DNA of 64,000 bases, taken from the NCBI RefSeq assembly GCF_000826685.1, contig NZ_JROO01000020.1, forward strand, positions 1-64,000, written 5' to 3'. The notes beneath the pieces were generated by a model. That model searched no databases and was not told the origin of the DNA. It was given only the letters and a program-made list of their open reading frames with translations. Within the stretch, counting starts at the first letter, position 1. Every line of letters starts with the position of its first letter. Of the stretch, positions 7,274-14,757 are shown piece by piece. Source of the DNA: Streptomonospora alba (GTDB lineage: Bacteria > Actinomycetota > Actinomycetes > Streptosporangiales > Streptosporangiaceae). The position numbers and the translations under genes were made by a program.

Positions 7274-8087
7274 ATGGACGCACGGACACTGCACGACATA
7301 GCCGCTCTCCCGGATCCCGTGGAGCGCGCCCGTTCCGCTTCAGCGGCGATGGCGAGCTTGCAGGGACAGAGCGTCGAGCTTTCCCGCATACGCCGCGGCG
7401 CCATCGTCGAGGCGCAGGACTCCGGCATGCGGCAGGACGACCTCGCCCGTCAGCTGGGCGTGACTCCGGGCCGTGTCTCGCAGATGAAGAAGGCGGGAGC
7501 CGGCGACGACGCCCACCGTGCACCGACAGGGCCGGTCGGGCCGCGGCCGCGTGTCCTCGTCGAGCGGGCGCTCCCCACGCCGCCTACCGTCCGAGGCTCC
7601 ACATCCCTCTACCTCACCGAGGCCGACCGGCAGGGGATCGCCCCGGAACAAGATGCTCTTCGTCGGGCAGGAACCGGCGAGCGAACACGTGGCGGCCGCT
7701 CTTCGTACCGAGTCCGGTGACCCGGTGATCGCCCGCCGCAAGATGTTCTGGGCCGACGGCGTACCGGTGCGCATCGCCACCAGCTTCTTCCGGACGGACA
7801 TCGGCGAGGGCACCCGGCTCGACGATGAAGGTTTCGTACTGCCTACTCTGCAAGCCGCCATCGAAGACCTCGGGCACACCTTCAGCCATGCGACCGAAAC
7901 CCTCACCGCGCGTCCGCCGACGCCGTATGAGGCCGATCTGCTCGACGCCGCCGGCGAGTGGGTGGTGCAGATCCTGCGCGTGAGTGTGAGTACCGACGAC
8001 GTGCCGATCCATGCGCTGGAGACGGTGTGCGCGGCCTCCAGACACGCGTTCCCCATCGGACAGGTCGCCGGCAGCGACCAGTTCTGA
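7274..8087 (+). pseudogene. Frameshifted HTH-UTRA regulator
   Basis: The first part (MDARTLHDIAALPDPVERAR on to DLARQLGVTPGRVSQMKKAG) is a helix-turn-helix module common in actinobacteria. It runs to about 7645. The matching UTRA part (NKMLFVGQEPASEHVAAAL to IGQVAGSDQF) continues in another frame to 8087. Removing one C from the CCCC run near 7640-7645 would join the frames into about 270 residues. It follows the intact GntR gene in the same direction. It is either a true frameshift mutant or a homopolymer sequencing error. Confidence 0.6.
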
Positions 8088-8163
8088 GCCTCGGCCGCCG
8101 CCCGGCCGTGTTGGGGCCTGCCACCCACGCATACGCAGGCGGTGCACAGCAGTCTGCGGTGCT

Positions 8164-8179
8164 CGTTCCACGTGAAACG
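8164..8179. promoter_or_regulatory. parS-like site, weak match
   Basis: CGTTCCACGTGAAACG matches the ParB-binding consensus TGTTTCACGTGAAACA at 13 of 16 positions. It is about 44 kb from dnaA, far outside the main parS cluster, and borders the terminator hairpin. Confidence 0.45.
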
Positions 8180-8209
8180 GCCGCGCCGGTGGGCAGGTCC
8201 GGCGCGGCC
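8179..8209. terminator. Bidirectional hairpin between convergent genes
   Basis: A perfect 11-bp GC stem (8179-8189 with 8199-8209) with a 9-base loop lies between the HTH-UTRA gene and the GH3 gene. There is only a weak T run, so it may serve as a terminator for either direction. Confidence 0.5.
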
Positions 8210-8249
8210 GCGCTATTCGGGTGGGACCCTTCGCGCAGGGCCCGGACGG

Positions 8250-10118
8250 TCAGTGACGCAGGCCGTAGCCCAGACGGAAGAGGGGTTTCTGGCCGTCGCC
8301 GCGGTTGATCGGCTCCTGGTCGACCGAAGACGGCCAGGTGACCGGGAGGCGGCCGCTGAAGCGTTCGTGGCCGAAGACGACGTCGGTCATGCCCGCGCCC
8401 TCGGTCCCGGGCAGCCAGGAGGCGACGAACGCGTCCGCGGTCTCAAGCTCCTCCTCGATGATCAACGGGCGCCCCGAGACCAGCATGGCGATGCACACCT
8501 CGGTCTTGGCGCAGATGTCGTTGAGCTGCTTGGTGTCGTCCTGACTGAGTTGGAGGTCGCCGTCATCGCCGACACCCTCGGCGTAGGGGGTCTCGCCGCC
8601 GACCCAGATGCCGATGTCGCCGGAGTAGTCCTGGCCGGTGTCGGTGCCGACGAACTGCGCGTTCGTGTCGGTGCCTTCGGTCTCCTGCTGGACGGCCTCC
8701 CAGAAGGTGGTGCCCTCGGTGGTTTCGCCGCCGCTGCCCTGCCAGGTGATGGACCAGCCGCCCATCTGGTAGCCGAGGTCGTCGGCGGTCTTGCCGCCGA
8801 CCACGATGTCCTTGCCGGAGTCGGGCGACAGCGGGAGCACGTCGTCGTTCTTCAGCAGCACCTGTGATTGGGCGACGGCATCCCGGGCGGTCTCGCGGTG
8901 CTCGGGGGAACCGACGTCGCCGGTGTAGCTGCGGTCGGTGAAGGGTTCGTCGAACAGTTCCTGGTCGAACTTGAGGTCGAGGACGCGGCGGACCGCGTCG
9001 TCGATGCGCTCCTCGCTGATGCGGCCGGCGCGGACCTCGCTGACGATGGCGTCGATGTTCTGCTCGTAGTCGTGGGGGACCATGATCATGTCCAGCCCCG
9101 CGTTGATCGACTTGCGCAGCTTCTCTGCGTAGGAGTCGCCCTCGACCTGGCGCACGCCGGCCCAGTCGGAGATCACCACACCCTCGAAGCCGAGCTCGCC
9201 TTTGAGCACCTCGTCGAGGAGGTACTCGTGCTGGTGCATCTTCAGCCCGTTCCAGCTGCTGAAGGAGGCCATGACCGTGGCGACGTCGGCGCGGACCGCC
9301 GCGCGGTAGGGCGACAGGTGGATCTTGCGCAGCTCGCGCTCGCTCATCCGCGCGTCGCCCTGATCCATCTCGTAGTCGCCCTCGCCGGTGCCCCAGGTGG
9401 TGCCGCCGTCGGCAACGTAGTGCTTCGCGGTCGCCGCGATACCTTCGGATCCGAGATCGTGGCCCTGGAACCCCTTGATGGACGCGTAGCCCATCTTCTT
9501 GGCGAGCCGGGGGACCTCGCCGAAGCCCTCGTAGGTGCGGCCCCACCGGTCGTCGCGGGGCACGCTGACCGCGGGCGCGAAGTTCCAGTCGATGCCGGTG
9601 CCCAACACCTCCCGGCGGGTGATGTCCTGCGCACGCCACACCAGCTTGGGGTTGCGTGTCGCGCCCATGCCGATGTTGTGGGGGAACACCGTCGCGCCGA
9701 CCACGTTGCCGTGGCCGTGGACGGCGTCGACACCGTAGATCAGCGGGATGCCCAGCCGGCTCTGCATGGCCGCACGCTGGTACTCGTCGTACATGTCGGC
9801 CCACTCGGCGGCTGTGCCGCCCGCTTCGCCGCCCGGACCGGCGCCGCCGCCGGAGAGCAGCGAACCGAGGCCGTACTCGGCGATGGCCTCCTTGTCGTCC
9901 ATGACGTTGGTGTGGTTCACCTGCGTCATCTGGCCCGCTTTCTCCTCAAGGGTCATCTGCGCGAGGCAGTCCTCGGTGGAGTCGCAGCGGGGCCCGGACG
10001 CGGCGCTCGCGGGGGCCGAGGCCACCATGAACGGCAGCAGCAAGGCACCTGCGGTCGCCGAGCAAACGGCGAGGAACGGAGCGGATCTGCGCGCGGTGGT
10101 CGCGCGGGGACCTGCCAT
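8250..10118 (-). CDS. Secreted GH3 beta-glucosidase / glucan exohydrolase
   Basis: The 622-residue protein has a signal peptide (cleavage near ASA-ASG, residue 40) and the two-domain fold of GH3 exo-beta-glucanases of the barley ExoI type. Visible motifs are GVDAVHGHGNV, KHYVADGGT and the nucleophile Asp318 in VVISDWAGV; the second domain ends with TEGAGMTDVVFG and RLPVTWP. It would release glucose from beta-glucans or oligosaccharides outside the cell. The ATG follows AGGAGG. An AAACA-G-TGTTT palindrome about 130 bases upstream may be its operator. With the mannanase and GH43 genes it points to plant-cell-wall use. Confidence 0.88.
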   Translation of the reverse strand: MAGPRATTARRSAPFLAVCSATAGALLLPFMVASAPASAASGPRCDSTEDCLAQMTLEEKAGQMTQVNHTNVMDDKEAIAEYGLGSLLSGGGAGPGGEAGGTAAEWADMYDEYQRAAMQSRLGIPLIYGVDAVHGHGNVVGATVFPHNIGMGATRNPKLVWRAQDITRREVLGTGIDWNFAPAVSVPRDDRWGRTYEGFGEVPRLAKKMGYASIKGFQGHDLGSEGIAATAKHYVADGGTTWGTGEGDYEMDQGDARMSERELRKIHLSPYRAAVRADVATVMASFSSWNGLKMHQHEYLLDEVLKGELGFEGVVISDWAGVRQVEGDSYAEKLRKSINAGLDMIMVPHDYEQNIDAIVSEVRAGRISEERIDDAVRRVLDLKFDQELFDEPFTDRSYTGDVGSPEHRETARDAVAQSQVLLKNDDVLPLSPDSGKDIVVGGKTADDLGYQMGGWSITWQGSGGETTEGTTFWEAVQQETEGTDTNAQFVGTDTGQDYSGDIGIWVGGETPYAEGVGDDGDLQLSQDDTKQLNDICAKTEVCIAMLVSGRPLIIEEELETADAFVASWLPGTEGAGMTDVVFGHERFSGRLPVTWPSSVDQEPINRGDGQKPLFRLGYGLRH

Positions 10119-10244
10119 CGATCGACCTCCTGATTCTGCGCCGTGCGGCGCTTCGGAAACCCAGCGGCCCCACCCCGGTGTCGTACTTCGAAGGGCGTTC
10201 GCCCCTTTCCGTGATCACCCCATGGCACAAAGTAAAATTACTGT

Positions 10245-10255
10245 AAACAGTGTTT
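10245..10255. promoter_or_regulatory. Palindrome in the GH3 upstream region
   Basis: AAACA-G-TGTTT lies in an AT-rich patch (10230-10260) upstream of the GH3 start, in a region otherwise very GC-rich. The core is similar in style to LacI-family operators. No regulator is adjacent. Confidence 0.35.
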
Positions 10256-10264
10256 CTAGGAAGC

Positions 10265-10592
10265 GTCAATAGTCGGGACCGCAGGGGCGTATCGCGGGAC
10301 GGCGTCGGCCGCCGACCGTGTCGGCGCGGAGTCCGTCGCGCCTCGTGCAGGCGGCCACGCGTACTGGATGCATATCTCCAGAACCCCCGATGACGTGGGA
10401 GGACACGCCTGTACCGGCGGTCGTCAGCACGCCGGGCGGTGCTGCGGCGGGGGTGGTCGGTCGCCCCGCGGTGGGCGGCGACGGCGGATGGCCTGGGCGG
10501 CGCGATCGGTGAAGTCGGCCCGGGGCCGATCGCCCGACGACGGGTCGGTCGCCGGTGGGTCGTGCCGACGTGTCTCCGAAGTCACTGTCAGC
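10265..10592. other. Intergenic stretch without a convincing gene
   Basis: Open frames here are Arg/Pro-rich and show no domain. The segment separates the divergently oriented upstream region of the GH3 gene from the 3' end of the paa operon. A hairpin follows at 10593-10624, and the next 175 bases to 10799 also contain nothing I can identify. Confidence 0.5.
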
Positions 10593-10624
10593 GCAGCGAG
10601 CGGCCCCATGGGCCCGCTCGCTGC
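10593..10624 (-). terminator. Hairpin downstream of the paa operon
   Basis: A perfect 11-bp stem (10593-10603 with 10614-10624) encloses CCCCATGGGC. It lies 176 bases beyond the paaE stop and has no T tract, so its role as terminator is only likely. Confidence 0.45.
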
Positions 10625-10799
10625 GGGAACCACGTCCGGGCGGCGGAAGCAGGACGGGGCGCCGCATCCGTCGGGCGCGCAACCGTTCGCCGGTGGCCCG
10701 GTCTACGCCGGCCCCGGCCCTTCGCCGCCCTCGCCGCCGCCGCGGCGCGGTGCAGCCCGAGCCTCGTCCCTCAAGCCCCCGGGCCTCAGACCCCAGACC

Positions 10800-11891
10800 T
10801 CACGCGTCGTAGTCCACCGTCACCTCGGCGGTGACCGGGTACGACTGGCAGGTGAGCACGAACCCCTCGGCCACCTCGGCGTCCTCCAGCGCGAAGTTGC
10901 GGCGCATGTCCACCTCGCCGGAGGTGACCTTGGCACGGCAGGTACCGCACACCCCGCCGCGGCACGCGAACGGCATGTCGGCGCGCGCGGCCTGAGCGGA
11001 GTCGAGGACGGAGGCTCCGGCGGGCATCGGCGCGCTTCCGCTGCGCCCGTCGAGCACGACGGTGAGGTTGCCTCCGGCCTGGGAACCGGTGGCCTCGACG
11101 CGGCGCGGCGGAGGCGGAGGGGCGTCCACGTGGAACAGCTCGCGGTGCACCCGCTCGGCGGGCACGCCCAGGTCGGCGAGGACGCCGCGCGCGCCCTCGG
11201 TCATCGCGTAGGGCCCGCACAGCCACACGTGGTCGGTGCCCCGCAGCGGGACGAGCGCCTCCAGCACCCGCCGGAACCGGTCGGGATCCAGCCGCCCGGC
11301 CAGCAGCTCGGCGTCGCGGGGTTCGCGGGAGAGCACGTGGAGGAGTTGGAACCGGTCGGCGAAGCGGTTCTTCAGGTCGGCGAGCTCCTCGGCGAACATG
11401 GCCGTGCGCGCGCTGCGGTTGCCGTAGATCAGCGTGGCCTCGGCTCCGGGGTGGCCGTGCAGCAGCGACGCCGCGATCGACAGCACCGGGGTGATGCCCG
11501 AGCCGGCGGCGACGAGCAGGTGCCGCCCGCCCTGGGCGGAGTCGGCGCAGAACGAGCCGGAGGGCGTGGCCACCTCGACCTCGTGGCCGGGGACGACCTC
11601 GTTCACCAGCCAGGAGGAGAACAGGCCGTCGGGTACCTCGCGCACGCCGATGCGCAGCGGCCCGCCGTCGGGGGAGCAGATCGAGTAGGTGCGCCGGTGT
11701 TCGCGGCCGTCGATCCAGCGGCGCAGCGTCAGCGACTGGCCGGGCCGGAACGCGAAGTCGGCGGCCAGTTCCGGCGGCACCTCGAACGTCACCGCCGCCG
11801 CGTCGGGGCACAACCGCTCGACGGAGGCCACGCACAGGGTGTGGAAAACCGGGGCCGTGCGCCGCCGCGGCTCGGTGGAGGTGGCGGTCAC
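10800..11891 (-). CDS. paaE: Phenylacetyl-CoA epoxidase reductase subunit PaaE
   Basis: The 363-residue protein is a ferredoxin-NADP reductase fused to a plant-type ferredoxin. The FAD region RTYSICS, the NAD(P) region LLVAAGSGITPVLSI and the C-terminal [2Fe-2S] cysteines (CRGGVCGTC, then LTCQSYP) are all present. It passes electrons from NADPH to the PaaA di-iron site. The GTG start follows the paaD stop directly (TGAGTG). Last gene of paaABCDE. Confidence 0.93.
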   Translation of the reverse strand: MTATSTEPRRRTAPVFHTLCVASVERLCPDAAAVTFEVPPELAADFAFRPGQSLTLRRWIDGREHRRTYSICSPDGGPLRIGVREVPDGLFSSWLVNEVVPGHEVEVATPSGSFCADSAQGGRHLLVAAGSGITPVLSIAASLLHGHPGAEATLIYGNRSARTAMFAEELADLKNRFADRFQLLHVLSREPRDAELLAGRLDPDRFRRVLEALVPLRGTDHVWLCGPYAMTEGARGVLADLGVPAERVHRELFHVDAPPPPPRRVEATGSQAGGNLTVVLDGRSGSAPMPAGASVLDSAQAARADMPFACRGGVCGTCRAKVTSGEVDMRRNFALEDAEVAEGFVLTCQSYPVTAEVTVDYDA

Positions 11892-12437
11892 TCAGATCTC
11901 CTTCATGTGCTCGAAGGGTTCGGCGCACGCCGTGCAGCGGTACAGCGCCTTGCACGCCGTGGAGCCGAACTCGGAGGTCAGCTCTGCGGAGTCGGAACCG
12001 CACCGGGGGCAGTGCAGAGCGCGGCGGCGCGGGGTCAGCGACAGCGGCACCGGCCCGTCGCCGCGTGGTGCCGGGCCGGGCGGCGAGATGCCGTGCTCGG
12101 CGAGAAGGCGCCTGCCGCGCTCGGTGATCCGGTCGGTGCTCCACGGCGGATCCAGCAGCGTGCGCACCTCCACGCTGTCGAACCCGGACTCCCGCAACGC
12201 CCGGTCCACATCGGCGCGGATGGCGCCGATGGCCGGGCAACCCGAGTAGGTGGGGGTGATCCACACGATGGCGCCGCCGTCGCCGTCGGCGTCGACCTCG
12301 CGCAGTATGCCCAGGTCGGCCAGGGTGAGCATGGGCAGCTCAGGGTCGGTGACCGCCGCTGCCGCCTGCCGGGCCCGCCGCCGGTCGGATGCGGCCCGGT
12401 CGGCCTGTGCGGGTGCTCCCGCGCGCTCGGTGCTCAC
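11892..12437 (-). CDS. paaD: Phenylacetyl-CoA epoxidase subunit PaaD
   Basis: The 181-residue protein belongs to the PaaD/DUF59-type family: VTDPELPMLTLADLGILREV and TYSGCPAIGAI near the N-terminus, and a Cys-rich C-terminal knuckle (CPRCGSDSAEL and CTACAEPFEHMKEI). PaaD is thought to help assemble the iron cofactors of the complex. The GTG start at 12437 overlaps the paaC stop (GTGA); a GTG one codon earlier is also possible. Confidence 0.9.
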   Translation of the reverse strand: MSTERAGAPAQADRAASDRRRARQAAAAVTDPELPMLTLADLGILREVDADGDGGAIVWITPTYSGCPAIGAIRADVDRALRESGFDSVEVRTLLDPPWSTDRITERGRRLLAEHGISPPGPAPRGDGPVPLSLTPRRRALHCPRCGSDSAELTSEFGSTACKALYRCTACAEPFEHMKEI

Positions 12438-13366
12438 CACGTGCCCCTGGGGTGTTGTCGGGCCAGCGACTGCATGTCGCCCAGCAGCTCGGACAGCGCC
12501 GGGGTGTGCTCGCCGGCGCGCCCGCGCGCGGTGGCAGCGGCGTCGAGGTCGGGGCGGTGCAGGTCGGCGGCTCGGAGGACTTCGTCCAGGACCGCCGCGC
12601 ACGCCGGGCGGACCGCGTCCGGCGCGACGCCCACGCCCGCTTCGGCCATGCGGCGCTCCACGGGGTGCACCGCGAACAGTTCGGCGGCGTGCGGCCAGAC
12701 GGCCTCGGCGGCGGCCTCGGTGCGCCGGCGGGATTCCGCGGTGCCCTGCGCCAGCGTCACCGTCCATCGGGCGGCGTAGTCGCGGTGGTAGGCGACCTCG
12801 GCGATGCCCTTGCCGGCGACTGCGGCGAGCACGGGGTCCGCGGATCCGCGCAGCTCCTCCAACAGGGCCAGCCGCCACACGGAGAACAGCAGCAGCCGCA
12901 GCGTCGACTGCGCGAAGTCCCCGTTGGGGATCTCGGCGAGGGCCGCGTTGCGGAAGCCGCCGGTGTCGCGGAAGAAGGCGAGCGCGTCCTCGGCGGGCAC
13001 GGGCGAGTCGGGCGGCAGCGGGGGGACCGACTCGGGATCGGCAGCGGCGGCGCGCGCCAGCAGCAGCCGCCCTTGGCCCAGCAGGTCCAGGGAGATGTTG
13101 GAGAGTGCGACGTCCTCCTCCAGCTCGGGCGCGTTGCTGCACCACTCGGCCAGGCGCTGGGCGAGCACAAGCGCGTCGTCGCCGAGCATCAGGCAGTAGG
13201 CGGCGAGGTCGGCGCGGTCGACCCCCGCGGGCACCGCGGTGTCCACGCCGGCCAGCGGGTCGTCGAAGCCGGTTCCGAAGGCCCACTGCGCGGCGTCGCC
13301 GTCGACGTCGACAAGACCCGCATAGACCGACTCCTCGTTCGGTTCGGCAGCGGGAGAGTGCGTCAT
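12434..13366 (-). CDS. paaC: Phenylacetyl-CoA epoxidase structural subunit PaaC
   Basis: The 310-residue ferritin-like protein matches PaaC: LGDDALVLAQRLAEWCSNAP, EDVALSNISLDLLGQGR and AEVAYHRDYAARW are characteristic. PaaC scaffolds PaaA in the complex and has lost the metal site. It begins seven bases after the paaB stop and overlaps paaD, indicating one transcript. Confidence 0.93.
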   Translation of the reverse strand: MTHSPAAEPNEESVYAGLVDVDGDAAQWAFGTGFDDPLAGVDTAVPAGVDRADLAAYCLMLGDDALVLAQRLAEWCSNAPELEEDVALSNISLDLLGQGRLLLARAAAADPESVPPLPPDSPVPAEDALAFFRDTGGFRNAALAEIPNGDFAQSTLRLLLFSVWRLALLEELRGSADPVLAAVAGKGIAEVAYHRDYAARWTVTLAQGTAESRRRTEAAAEAVWPHAAELFAVHPVERRMAEAGVGVAPDAVRPACAAVLDEVLRAADLHRPDLDAAATARGRAGEHTPALSELLGDMQSLARQHPRGTW

Positions 13367-13373
13367 AGCGGCC

Positions 13374-13673
13374 TCACATGTGGGGGACGTCGTCGGGGAC
13401 GGTGTAGAAGGTGGGGTGGCGGTAGACCTTGTCTCCGCTGGGGGAGAACATCGGGTCCTTCTCGTCGGGGCTGGATGCGGTGATGAGCGCGGAGCGCACC
13501 ACCCACACGCTCACCCCCTCGTTGCGGCGGGTGTAGACGTCGCGGGCGCGGTGCAGCGCCATCTCGTCGTCGGCGGCGTGCAGGGAGCCGACGTGCACGT
13601 GGTTGAGTCCGCGCTTGCTGCGCACGAAGACCTCGTACAGCGGCCATTCGGGGGCTGTCGCCTCGGCGTCCAT
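13374..13673 (-). CDS. paaB: Phenylacetyl-CoA epoxidase subunit PaaB
   Basis: The 99-residue protein has the PaaB core (WPLYEVFVRSKRGLNHVHVG, then HRARDVYTRRNEGVSVWVV). PaaB bridges PaaAC units in the complex. Its ATG shares one base with the paaA stop (TGATG), so translation is coupled. Size matches the family. Confidence 0.92.
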   Translation of the reverse strand: MDAEATAPEWPLYEVFVRSKRGLNHVHVGSLHAADDEMALHRARDVYTRRNEGVSVWVVRSALITASSPDEKDPMFSPSGDKVYRHPTFYTVPDDVPHM

Positions 13674-14656
13674 CAGTGGCCTCCTCGTGCTGCGCCGCTG
13701 CCGACCGGGGATTGCTCCGCGCCGCGCGCGGCGAAGGCCGCTGCGGCCTCGCGCACCCAGGCGCCTTCCTCGTGGGCGCGGCGGCGGTGGGCGATGCGTT
13801 CGGCGTTGCAGGGACCCTCGCCCTTGACGACGCGGGTGAACTCCTCCCAGTCGGGCTCGCCGAAGTCGTAGTGGCCGCGTTCGGGGTTCCAGGCCAGTTC
13901 GGGGTCGGGCAGGTGCACGCCCAGCGCGTCGGCCTGGGGAACCGTCATGTCGACAAAGCGCTGCCGCAGCTCGTCGTTGGTGTGGCGCTTGATCCCCCAG
14001 TGCATGGACTGCGCGGTGTTGGGGGAGTCGGCGTCGGGCGGGCCGAACATCATCAGCGAGGGCCACCACCAGCGGTCGACCGACTCCTGGACCATGGCGC
14101 GCTGGTCATCGGTGCCGCGCATCATCGTCATCAGCAGTTCGTAGCCCTGGCGCTGGTGGAAGGACTCCTCCTTGCAGATTCGGATCATCGCCCGGCTGTA
14201 GGGGCCGTAGGAGCTGCGGCACAGCGGCACCTGGTTGCAGATGGCCGCGCCGTCGACGAGCCAGCCGATGGTGCCCACGTCGGCGTAGGCGGGGGTGGGG
14301 TAGTTGAAGATCGAGGAGTACTTCTGCGCCCCGCTCAGCAGGCGGCGGGTCAACTCGGCGCGGTCGACGCCCAGCGTCTCGGCCGACGAGTACAGGTACA
14401 GGCCGTGCCCGGCCTCGTCCTGCACCTTGGCCAGCAGGATCGCCTTGCGGCGCAGCGAGGGGGCGCGCGAGATCCAGGCGCCTTCGGGCTGCATGCCGAT
14501 GATCTCGGAGTGCGCGTGCTGGGCGATCTGGCGGATGAGGGTCTTGCGGTAGCCCTCGGGCATCCAGTCCCGCGGTTCGACGCGGTCCTGGCGCTCGATG
14601 ATCGCCTCGAACTCCGCGTTGAGCCGTTCCTCGTCCGCTGCTGCGGGTGCCGCCAT
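13673..14656 (-). CDS. paaA: Phenylacetyl-CoA epoxidase catalytic subunit PaaA
   Basis: The 327-residue protein is the di-iron oxygenase that epoxidises the aromatic ring of phenylacetyl-CoA. The metal-ligand regions [13 protein letters not shown] and [13 protein letters not shown] are intact, and [14 protein letters not shown] is the family signature. It is first of five overlapping or tightly spaced paa genes. The promoter region to paaZ holds a TetR/PaaR-type palindrome. Confidence 0.95.
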   Translation of the reverse strand: MAAPAAADEERLNAEFEAIIERQDRVEPRDWMPEGYRKTLIRQIAQHAHSEIIGMQPEGAWISRAPSLRRKAILLAKVQDEAGHGLYLYSSAETLGVDRAELTRRLLSGAQKYSSIFNYPTPAYADVGTIGWLVDGAAICNQVPLCRSSYGPYSRAMIRICKEESFHQRQGYELLMTMMRGTDDQRAMVQESVDRWWWPSLMMFGPPDADSPNTAQSMHWGIKRHTNDELRQRFVDMTVPQADALGVHLPDPELAWNPERGHYDFGEPDWEEFTRVVKGEGPCNAERIAHRRRAHEEGAWVREAAAAFAARGAEQSPVGSGAARGGH

Positions 14657-14689
14657 GGCTGCTCCAACCAGCTACTGCCACCGGTCCAT

Positions 14690-14711
14690 TTACTGACCGT
14701 TCGGTCTGTAA
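14690..14711. promoter_or_regulatory. PaaR-type operator between paaA and paaZ
   Basis: TTACTGACCG and CGGTCTGTAA form a 22-bp palindrome with one mismatched pair around TT. TetR-family PaaR regulators of actinobacteria bind sites of the type ACTNACCG...CGGTNAGT. A TAATAG just right of it could be the paaZ -10. One site would control both divergent units. No paaR gene is in the window. Confidence 0.7.
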
Positions 14712-14757
14712 TAGTCTGCCACCACGCTGGCCGAGGGCGCAATGGAGGGACCCAGCC

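Noticed and set aside
10266-10682. Minus-strand 138-codon frame between the GH3 and paa regions
   Set aside because: Arg/Pro/Gly-rich, no domain, no ribosome-binding site; it runs through a hairpin.
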